NCBI GenBank assembly: GCA_900555915.1
Contig: USNC01000112.1
Span: 1-5,721, forward strand
Reading direction: 5' to 3'
Length of the DNA stretch: 5,721 nt
Source of the DNA: an uncultured Porphyromonadaceae bacterium
GTDB taxonomy: Bacteria > Bacteroidota > Bacteroidia > Bacteroidales > Muribaculaceae
The notes below the pieces were generated by a model. That model saw nothing but the letters and a program-made list of their open reading frames with translations. It was not told the origin of the DNA and made no database searches. A program made the position numbers and the translations under genes. Shown here in pieces: positions 1 through 5,721 of the stretch. Each line of letters starts with the position of its first letter. Positions within the stretch are counted from its first letter, which is position 1.

Positions 1-2
1 GC

Positions 3-191
3 CTCGGCCTGGGTGTGGCGCCGGAACATCTGCACACTATCGACTCTCTGCCGAAAAACCTGGAGGATATGAAATGCCTCTTTAAATCGGCTATCGACCA
101 CCGCGGTCTCTCAGTAGTCGTATCGCGTCGCGAATGTATCCAGACCTTGCGCAGGCATGGATCGCACCGCGGGCCGAAGACCGGCGCCTGA
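3..191 (+). CDS. iorA: Indolepyruvate:ferredoxin oxidoreductase subunit alpha, C-terminal end (5' partial)
   Basis: This is the last 62 codons of a gene that begins upstream of the window; the frame opens at base 3 and ends at TGA 189-191. The protein end carries the pattern typical of the IorA C-terminus: GLGV, then HLHTIDSLPKN, then the closing VVVSRRECIQTLRR, close to the family's usual I/V-I-I/V-A/S-RRECIQT ending. IorA is the large subunit with the thiamine diphosphate sites and a ferredoxin-like 4Fe-4S domain. It oxidatively decarboxylates aryl-pyruvates (from Trp, Phe, Tyr) to aryl-acetyl-CoA and reduces ferredoxin in the cytoplasm. The TPP-binding and Fe-S regions are not visible here, so the call rests on the C-terminal motif and on iorB following directly. 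The last dozen residues (HGSHRGPKTGA) are not conserved as far as I can tell. Another 2-oxoacid oxidoreductase is unlikely given the RRECIQT motif. Confidence 0.88.
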   Translation, partial: LGLGVAPEHLHTIDSLPKNLEDMKCLFKSAIDHRGLSVVVSRRECIQTLRRHGSHRGPKTGA

Positions 192-261
192 CCACACTGC
201 AGATGCGGACCAAAGCGAGATTTATCTAATTTGTCAGACTCAAATAAAGAAAAAAAACGAC

Positions 262-855
262 GTGAAGACAGATATAGTATTAGCAGGAGTAGGCGGACAG
301 GGAATCCTCAGCATCGCCACCATACTCGGCGTAGCGGCTCTAAAAGACGGGCTGAACATAAAACAGGCGGAAGTGCACGGCATGAGCCAGCGCGGAGGTG
401 ACGTGCAGTCAAACCTGCGTATATCCTCAGAGAGCATTTCCTCCGACCTTATCCCCACTGGAATGGCCGACCTCATTGTTAGTCTTGAGCCGATGGAGGC
501 TCTGCGCTACTTGCCGATGTTGTCACCCGGCGGCTGGCTGGTGACATCCACCGCTCCATTTATCAACATTCCTGACTACCCTGATTCAGAAGCCATAGAT
601 ACCGAAATCAAGACCGTAGGTCGTGCCGTGGCATTTGACATGGAGGCCCTGGCAAAGGAATGCGCATCGGCAAGAAGCAGCAACATGGTGCTTCTCGGTG
701 CAGCTTCTCCATTCATCGACATGGACGCGGCCAAGATAGAGGATGCTATCCGAAGTGTATTCGGGGCAAAGGGTGAGGCCATCGTGGAATCAAACATAAA
801 AGCCTTCCGTGCGGGCCGCGAAATGGCGTCCGTGCAGGCTGGATTATCGAAATAA
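262..855 (+). CDS. iorB: Indolepyruvate:ferredoxin oxidoreductase subunit beta
   Basis: The 197-residue product matches the usual IorB length of about 190-200. IorB is the small gamma-type subunit of the 2-oxoacid:ferredoxin oxidoreductase family and forms the working enzyme with IorA. Visible motifs are the N-terminal glycine-rich GVGGQG (residues 9-14), EVHGMSQRGGDVQSNLRI (37-54), which is the family hallmark, and EPMEALRYLP (76-85). I chose GTG at 262 because the conserved protein begins exactly there (VKTDIVLAGVGGQG). The ATG at 157 would add 35 residues rich in Arg, Pro and Asp with no family resemblance, and would overlap iorA by 35 bases. With the GTG start there is a 70-base gap after the iorA stop, ending in an A-rich run (about 249-258) typical of Bacteroidota leaders that lack a Shine-Dalgarno. 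The enzyme is cytoplasmic and oxygen-sensitive in known members. Family assignment is secure; the preferred aryl-pyruvate cannot be read from sequence. Confidence 0.93.
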   Translation: MKTDIVLAGVGGQGILSIATILGVAALKDGLNIKQAEVHGMSQRGGDVQSNLRISSESISSDLIPTGMADLIVSLEPMEALRYLPMLSPGGWLVTSTAPFINIPDYPDSEAIDTEIKTVGRAVAFDMEALAKECASARSSNMVLLGAASPFIDMDAAKIEDAIRSVFGAKGEAIVESNIKAFRAGREMASVQAGLSK

Positions 856-892
856 ATAAAACGTCTCAAGTTTCGCATCCCGAACTCTCATA

Positions 893-920
893 CCTATAGC
901 CTATAGCCTAAAGCCTATAA
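893..920 (+). repeat. Tandem 7-base repeat, four copies, between iorB and the aminotransferase
   Basis: Four head-to-tail copies of a 7-mer fill 893-920: CCTATAG, CCTATAG, CCTAAAG and CCTATAA. The first two are identical and the others differ by one base each. They sit in the 103-base gap between iorB (stop 853-855) and the ATG at 959. Short inverted arms flank the array imperfectly: TTCGC at 872-876 against GCGAA at 931-935, and GAACTC at 882-887 against GAGCTC at 925-930, with one mismatch. Copy number in such short tandem arrays can vary by slippage. Whether this one affects expression of the downstream genes is unknown. Confidence 0.85.
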
Positions 921-958
921 AATTGAGCTCGCGAACCTTGAATTAATAATAAATCTAT

Positions 959-2263
959 ATGTTTCCGCTAACACAAGACATACTCGACAAGACAGCGACG
1001 CGTCTGGGAATAATCGACATATCCTCCGCCACAATCCGACAGATAGTATCACTCTCGGAAGCTTTGGAAGAGGAAGCTCAAGAACGTTTCATTCATCTTG
1101 AACTCGGTAATCCCGGGCTGCCGGCATCGAGTATCGGAATTGAGGCAGAGATCGAGGCTTTGCAACGTGGTGTGGCAAACACGTATCCGCCTATCGGCGG
1201 AGTCCCGGAACTCAAGAAAGCTGGAAAGAGATTCGTTAAGGCCTTCATGAATCTTGACATACCGGAGAAAGCCGTCATTCCTACAGTAGGATCCATGCAG
1301 GCAAGTTTCACTCTCCAGCTTCTGTTGAGCCAGAGGAAACCGGGCAAAGACTCCATCCTCTTCTTCAATCCCGGATTTCCGGCACAGCGCCATCAGGCGA
1401 AAGTACTCGGTATTGGTATCGAGCAGTTCGACATCTACAGCTATCGGGGAAAAGCGCTCGAAGCAAAACTCGACAATATCCTGGCCAAGGGCAATATAAG
1501 CGCCATTCTCTTTTCAAATCCCAACAATCCGGCCTGGATCAATCTTACAGATGAGGAACTTGAGATAATTGGACGCATGGCCACCAGACATGATGTGACC
1601 GTGATTGAAGACCACGCCTACATGGGTATGGACTTCCGTCAGGACTTCAGCCATCCCTACGAAAACCCATTCATCCCGTCGGTAGGTAGATATACCGACA
1701 ATTACATCCTCCTGATATCTGGATCGAAAATATTCAGCTATGCAGGGCAGCGTATCGCCATTGTTGCGATGAGTGAAAGTGTCTACGAACGCCGATATGA
1801 TTTCTTGCGAGAATTCTATGAAATGCCCGCGTTTGGCGACGCCTACATATTCGGCGTGCTGTACACTGCAAGTTCCGGCGTGGCTCATTCTGCACAGTTC
1901 GCTCTGGCCGCAATGATGGAGGCCGCCTCCGAAGGAAGACTCGACTTCGTGCGTGAGACTTCAGAATACGGTCGTAGAGCGGAGATAATGAAAAAGATAT
2001 TCACCGGCAACGGGTTCCATATTGTCTATGATAAAGATGGAGAGGATGACATCTCCGACGGTTTTTTCTTCACGATCGGATTTGAAGACATGGATGGACG
2101 CACATTGCAGTCCGAACTGATGCGTCATGGCGTGTCGGCGATCACTCTCGCCTCTACAGGTTCTGAACAGGAAGGAGTGCGCGTCTGTGTGTCAAAGATG
2201 TCGGAAGAAACTGATTTTGAAATTCTAAACCAACGACTAAAGAACTTTCACAATGAACATTGA
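959..2263 (+). CDS. PLP-dependent aminotransferase, class I/II (fold type I)
   Basis: The 434-residue cytoplasmic enzyme should move the amino group between an amino acid and a 2-oxoacid. Fold-type I landmarks appear in order: LGNPGLP (49-55) near the substrate site, YPPIGGVPELKKA (76-88), NPNNP (187-191), cofactor-contacting Asp218 and Tyr221 in IEDHAY, the Schiff-base lysine Lys257 in SGSK, phosphate-binding Arg265 in AGQR, and a C-terminal Arg408 in GVRVC positioned like the substrate-carboxylate arginine. No catalytic residue appears to be lost. Length is slightly above the common 390-410. The ATG at 959 has an AT-rich leader and no Shine-Dalgarno. The gene follows iorAB and overlaps the next gene by 11 bases, so it probably supplies or consumes the aryl-pyruvate used by IorAB. 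An aromatic amino acid is therefore the likely substrate, but this comes from context. Aspartate, alanine or a branched-chain amino acid cannot be excluded by sequence alone. Confidence 0.9.
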   Translation: MFPLTQDILDKTATRLGIIDISSATIRQIVSLSEALEEEAQERFIHLELGNPGLPASSIGIEAEIEALQRGVANTYPPIGGVPELKKAGKRFVKAFMNLDIPEKAVIPTVGSMQASFTLQLLLSQRKPGKDSILFFNPGFPAQRHQAKVLGIGIEQFDIYSYRGKALEAKLDNILAKGNISAILFSNPNNPAWINLTDEELEIIGRMATRHDVTVIEDHAYMGMDFRQDFSHPYENPFIPSVGRYTDNYILLISGSKIFSYAGQRIAIVAMSESVYERRYDFLREFYEMPAFGDAYIFGVLYTASSGVAHSAQFALAAMMEAASEGRLDFVRETSEYGRRAEIMKKIFTGNGFHIVYDKDGEDDISDGFFFTIGFEDMDGRTLQSELMRHGVSAITLASTGSEQEGVRVCVSKMSEETDFEILNQRLKNFHNEH

Positions 2264-3557
2264 TCCGAGATATATGACCGCCGAGGAGGCAGTCCGCTTG
2301 ATCGAGAACGGCGACCACGTCTATATTCAGGGCAGCACTTCCACTCCGGAAGTGCTTTGCCGCGCTTTGGCCGACCGCGGACATGAACTGCGTGATGTCA
2401 CTTTATATTCCGCTTTTGCTGTGTGCCGGGAAGAGGCTCCTTATTGCCGTGAGGAATACAGGGACGCATTCGATGTGGAGAGTTTCTTTGTCTCGAATGG
2501 AGTGAGGCGTTGGATCCAGCAGGGCTACGGAAGCACCATTCCCCGTTTCCTGGGTGAAGTGCCCGCCCTTATGCGCGACGGAACATGCCGGGTTGATGTG
2601 GCCCTCCTCAACTGCTCGCTCCCTAATGAGGAGGGACTTGTGAGTTTCGGTGTCTCTGCCGATCTTGCTACGGCTGCTGTGGAATGCGCCGACAGGGTCA
2701 TCGCTCAGATAAATCCGCATATGCCGTTCAGTTACGGTGACCCGGTGATACATATCAACAATCTTTCGGCTGCTGTCCTCGTTGATGACCCTCTTGTGGA
2801 AGTGCCGACTGCAATTCCGACAGAAGCTGAAAAAAAGATTGGCGACTACATAGCCGCACTGATTCCTGACGGAGCCACATTGCAGATTGGAGTAGGAGGA
2901 ATTCCAAACGCCGTGATTAGCGCACTGAAAGATCACCGCCATCTGGGATTGCACACCGAAGCAATGACCGATGGTGTGCTTCCGCTGCTTGAAGAAGGTA
3001 TTATCGACAATAGCCTCAAGAATGTGATGCCGGGAAAATCAGTGGCTTCTCTTGCTCTCGGATCAAGACGTCTATATGACTATATGGATAAGAATCCCGA
3101 CATAATATTCAAAGACGTGGCCTGGACCAACAATCCGTTTATTATTGCCCGGAATCCTAAAGTGGTAAGTATCAATTCCTGTCTTGAGATCGACCTTACC
3201 GGTCAGATATGCGCTGACTCGATCGGGACGAAGGTATTCTCCGGTATCGGTGGCCAGCATGATTTCGTATATGGGTCGCAGCTTTCTGAAGGAGGACTCT
3301 CATTTCTCGCCATGCTTTCCACCACCGGCAAAGGTCTCAACAAGATCAAGCCCGTGCTGACGGAAGGTGCCGGAGTGGTGACCACAAGATTCCAGACCAA
3401 CTATGTGGTGACGGAATACGGTGCGGTCGATCTGCGCGGCAAGAATCTTGCCCAGCGGGCCAGACTGCTGATATCGATAGCCGCCCCTCAATTCAGGGAA
3501 GAACTTGAAAAGGCCGCATGCGAACGCTTCGGATACTCATTCCTCCGACTCAAATAA
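2253..3557 (+). CDS. Acetyl-CoA hydrolase/CoA-transferase family protein (4-hydroxybutyrate CoA-transferase-like)
   Basis: The 434-residue protein has the two-domain build of the acetyl-CoA hydrolase/transferase family and its usual length (about 430-440). Members move CoA between an acyl-CoA and a free acid, often acetate, through a glutamyl-CoA thioester. Visible motifs are QIGVGGIPNAV (211-221) at the start of the C-terminal domain, LHTEAMTDG (233-241) with Glu236 as probable catalytic residue, SGIGGQHDF (330-338) in the CoA-binding region, and NYVVTEYGAVDLRGK (383-397). All key residues seem present, so it should be active. Its ATG lies inside the end of the aminotransferase gene (11-base overlap), which suggests translational coupling. 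Next to iorAB, the best guess is that it exchanges CoA between aryl-acetyl-CoA and acetate. This would conserve the thioester as acetyl-CoA, or activate arylacetates without ATP in reverse. A 4-hydroxybutyrate, succinate or propionate role is the main alternative. Family is confident, substrate is not. Confidence 0.9.
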   Translation: MNIDPRYMTAEEAVRLIENGDHVYIQGSTSTPEVLCRALADRGHELRDVTLYSAFAVCREEAPYCREEYRDAFDVESFFVSNGVRRWIQQGYGSTIPRFLGEVPALMRDGTCRVDVALLNCSLPNEEGLVSFGVSADLATAAVECADRVIAQINPHMPFSYGDPVIHINNLSAAVLVDDPLVEVPTAIPTEAEKKIGDYIAALIPDGATLQIGVGGIPNAVISALKDHRHLGLHTEAMTDGVLPLLEEGIIDNSLKNVMPGKSVASLALGSRRLYDYMDKNPDIIFKDVAWTNNPFIIARNPKVVSINSCLEIDLTGQICADSIGTKVFSGIGGQHDFVYGSQLSEGGLSFLAMLSTTGKGLNKIKPVLTEGAGVVTTRFQTNYVVTEYGAVDLRGKNLAQRARLLISIAAPQFREELEKAACERFGYSFLRLK

Positions 3558-3559
3558 GA

Positions 3560-3608
3560 AAGGGCTGGCTTCCATGGCTGCCATGCCGCTCTTCCTCTCT
3601 TTTCCTTT
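3560..3608 (+). terminator. Probable intrinsic terminator after the CoA-transferase gene
   Basis: Immediately after the TAA at 3555-3557, bases 3560-3565 (AAGGGC) and 3567-3569 (GGC) can pair with 3588-3593 (GCTCTT, one G-U) and 3585-3587 (GCC), with a bulged T. An inner stem ATGG (3574-3577) against CCAT (3581-3584) closes on a CTG loop, leaving four unpaired bases on the left side. A pyrimidine-rich run with TTTT at 3600-3603 and TTT at 3606-3608 follows. The stem is imperfect and the T tract is broken by C, so this is a likely but not ideal Rho-independent terminator. It would separate the ior cluster from the gene at 3671. Confidence 0.45.
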
Positions 3609-3626
3609 ACTTAACGGCAAAATTTG

Positions 3627-3643
3627 GAGTGAAACATTCACTC
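3627..3643. promoter_or_regulatory. Perfect 7-bp inverted repeat upstream of the last gene (possible operator)
   Basis: GAGTGAA (3627-3633) and TTCACTC (3637-3643) form a perfect dyad around the spacer ACA, ending 27 bases before the ATG at 3671. A TTTG at 3623-3626 directly abuts it and resembles the -33 element of Bacteroidota promoters, but no good TAnnTTTG box follows at the right distance; the nearest TA is at 3645-3646. The dyad could be a repressor site or a small hairpin in the leader mRNA. No T run follows it on the coding strand, so a terminator is unlikely. The symmetry is seen directly and the role is inferred. Confidence 0.35.
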
Positions 3644-3670
3644 ATAGTAATAAAAAAATAACAAACTGAA

Positions 3671-5681
3671 ATGACAGACAACAAAACAGGACAGCCAGAT
3701 TTCTGGCTGGAAATTAAAAAAGCCTATATCATCGAGAATTTTGAACAATTATTATATTACATAAGAAGATATCAATATGATGGCAAATATGTTGGCAAAA
3801 AAGATCCCGGACAGGGAGAATTCCTGACCACTTGCAGGTATCTTCAGGATCTAGCTTATGAACTTTCCGATTTTTCCACGACATCTTCTTTTGTCAACGC
3901 CAACAAATTCAAATTGACTGATTCTGACATTGAAATTTCAGACACTCTGGCCTACAGAATAATGGTGGCCGCGCTTATCGCATCTCAGAAAATCAACAAG
4001 GAAGAACCGCTGCTTCTCATGCGATTGATAAATCTTCTTGTTATCTCTCACAAAATGCCACAGACCGACATCGCCGACAATCTAATCTCGGTCGTGACCA
4101 ATTGTGTTTGCCAGGCCCCGATATTGTCTCTCGGTGTCAAATGGGACGATATCAGCAATAAAGACACATTCAGTCCGATAAGACTGTTATATAATCTCAG
4201 CCAGACCAAATTTGACACCGCGAGGGGAGTGGACTGCCTGTTTGAGGGTAAAGGAAGTGTCATTTTCACTAAAGGAACTGTTCTGTCAGCCCCTATGAAC
4301 AAAGCCGATATTCTCAAGGAGACCGGCAACCTGACCAACTACATATTAGCGGGAAAGACAATCAACCTGCTGCTTCAGAAAAGCGACCATATGAAGACTC
4401 CCGACTCTGTGGAGGATGTGGCGGAAGGCATCACATTCCTGACAAGAGCGCAGAGCGGTGTCAAACCCAATGTTGTCGAAAACTGTAAGAAATATTCAGC
4501 CGGCGCCATAATCCCTGTAATGATTCGTTCAAACTATGGTTGGAAGATAGAGGCCGAGACTATAGATGCGGAATACGAAAAAGTGTTCGGCAAAGTCAAT
4601 GTCAATCTCAACGAGACTCTGCGGCATGCCGACATGCATAAGGTCTTGCCTTATTTCACTCCCGGCACTGTGCTTCTGGTGGAATATACGCCAGACAACA
4701 AAGAAATATTCACAATGCGCACCACCTTCAACAGATTCTATCAGGAATATGCCGACCAGGAAAGAGGCGAGCACACATCCGGCGTATATGTCTCTGATTA
4801 TTCTGCCGGCACTCAATGGCTCACTGAAGAAGGGTTCCTCGTCAACGTGATGGGTGAGCAGACTGAGGATTTCATACTCGATGCCATGGAAAACAACATT
4901 CCCCTGACGATCCGCATCAACAACACCAAGACGCAGTTCGGAAATGTCCTAATCAACGGTTCCATAATCGACGACATCGACAGATTCGGAATGGAAGAAC
5001 CTATAGAAGGCGATATCGAGGCCTATGAGAGCGACTGCTTCATCTTTCTCTTCAAGGAGTTTCTCAAATATTGCAAGGACGACATACCGGAAAACACTTC
5101 AGTCAATCGCATAGACGACACAGATGAGGAGGGTGTGAAGGTGCTCAGCAATATTCTCATGGAGCATCAGAATCTCCTTTCTGACACAATGTCGAGGCTT
5201 TCATGCCTTCTTGTGTCACACATGTTCGCTATCGCTGCGGGCGATTATGACTCAAGCGCATATATCAGGCATGAACTGGAATATCAGATTTCGGTGGCTA
5301 AATTTGCTGCCGGAGCGTCACCAATGTCGCTGAAACTTACACACGGACCCAATCTCAACGGTCTGCCCGTGATTGAGAAGCACGAGAGGATTATCGAGAT
5401 GATTCGCAACTATAAGGATCCGGAGATAGGAATGTCGTCAAATAAAAACCAATCCGACGAGAACCTTGAAGACACTGTCGACGGCCTTATCGATGCCTCT
5501 AACCGTCTGCTCGGGAAAATCGACGACCGGGAGATTTCGCGGATCAAGTTTGAACTTGCACGCGTGCTTGATGTCGACGATCAGTTCAAGAGTAGCGACA
5601 ACACCACCTACTACGGCGTGGAGAGCGACACCCTTGAATTCAAGTCTTCCGCAGTTTGTCCGCCAAGAAATAGACTTAAAG
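3671..5681 (+). CDS. Large protein of unknown function, 3' truncated; possible start of an AlbA_2/Schlafen-like domain at its end
   Basis: An uninterrupted frame starts at ATG 3671 (MTDNKTGQPDFWLEIKK) and gives 670 complete codons before adapter sequence begins at 5682; the real stop is lost. The start follows an A-rich leader without Shine-Dalgarno. I do not recognise residues 1 to about 640. They look soluble and mostly helical early on, with no signal peptide and no obvious membrane segment. A segment around 335-460 contains alternating hydrophobic stretches that may be a beta-rich domain, including GTVLLVEY and IPLTIRINN. An acidic, helical linker runs from about 590 to 640. The visible end, YYGVESDTLEFKSSAV, with LEFK at 655-658, resembles the opening of AlbA_2 (Schlafen-type) domains, which typically begin with E-x(2-4)-L-E-F-K. 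That match is short and tentative. The gene lies on the same strand as the ior cluster but behind a 113-base gap with a probable terminator, so it is probably a separate unit, and no link to amino-acid metabolism is visible. Sequence in the last 20-40 bases before the junction may be less reliable. Confidence 0.8.
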
Positions 5682-5721
5682 CTGTCTCTTATACACATCT
5701 CCGAGCCCACGAGACACTGAG
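5682..5721. other. Illumina Nextera adapter contamination (Tn5 mosaic end, read-2 adapter, start of index)
   Basis: Bases 5682-5700 are CTGTCTCTTATACACATCT, the exact 19-base Tn5 mosaic end used in Nextera libraries. Bases 5701-5715 are CCGAGCCCACGAGAC, the exact read-2 adapter tail. The last six bases, ACTGAG, match, from memory, the start of the Nextera XT v2 index N724 (ACTGAGCG). This is library-construction sequence left on a contig end, not a genomic Tn5 element: no transposase gene or second end is present, and the sequencing-primer tail does not occur in natural Tn5. Translations across it give well-known artefact peptides such as SLIHISEPTRH, SYTHLRAHET and, on the minus strand, MGSEMCIRDS. 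Confidence 0.98.

Noticed and set aside
192..261. A possible internal promoter in the iorA-iorB gap (CTAATTTG near 227-234)
   Set aside because: It is one base short of the TAnnTTTG box and has no TTTG element upstream at the right distance; iorA and iorB are expected to be co-transcribed.
2403..2954. A 183-residue minus-strand frame opposite the CoA-transferase
   Set aside because: It is antisense to a well-conserved enzyme and its composition (Cys, His and Ser rich, no motif) is typical of a shadow frame.
4048..4850. Short frames on both strands within 4048-4850
   Set aside because: The long frame from 3671 is open through the whole stretch; these overlap it, have no recognisable protein features and look like shadows.
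5682..5700. A Tn5/IS50 mosaic end suggesting a natural transposon boundary
   Set aside because: The 19-base end is followed exactly by the Nextera read-2 adapter at the contig edge, which is a library artefact and not genomic.
5438..5720. Two short frames at the 3' end, minus strand 5438-5710 and plus strand 5466-5720
   Set aside because: Both depend on adapter bases for their start or end (MGSEMCIRDS, SLIHISEPTRH) and lie over the long frame starting at 3671.

Overview
The window looks like a contig end from a member of the Bacteroidota, most likely Bacteroidales. The support is indirect: no start codon has a clear Shine-Dalgarno sequence, starts are preceded by A-rich leaders, and the gene set and proteins resemble those of gut Bacteroidales. 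Assignment to a family such as Muribaculaceae would be a guess.

Positions 1 to about 3557 hold a same-strand cluster for 2-oxoacid and amino-acid metabolism. It contains the C-terminal end of indolepyruvate:ferredoxin oxidoreductase alpha (iorA), the complete beta subunit (iorB, best start GTG at 262), a PLP-dependent class I/II aminotransferase, and an acetyl-CoA hydrolase/CoA-transferase family protein that overlaps the aminotransferase by 11 bases. Read together, they form a short route: amino acid (probably aromatic) to aryl-pyruvate by transamination, aryl-pyruvate to aryl-acetyl-CoA plus CO2 and reduced ferredoxin by IorAB, then exchange of the CoA group with acetate by the CoA-transferase. 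The same enzymes could run in reverse, turning arylacetates into aromatic amino acids. The direction and exact substrates are inferred.

A 113-base gap (3558-3670) separates this cluster from the next gene. It holds a probable terminator hairpin and a perfect 7-bp inverted repeat just upstream of the next start. From 3671 a long open frame runs off the window: at least 670 residues of a protein I do not recognise over most of its length. Its last residues look like the start of an AlbA_2/Schlafen-type domain.

The last 40 bases (5682-5721) are not biological. They are the Tn5 mosaic end followed by Illumina Nextera read-2 adapter and probably the start of an i7 index. The true sequence stops at about 5681, the last gene is cut there, and any peptide read through this tail is an artefact. 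I found no RNA gene, CRISPR array, insertion sequence or convincing new system. The most open question is the function of the truncated last gene.
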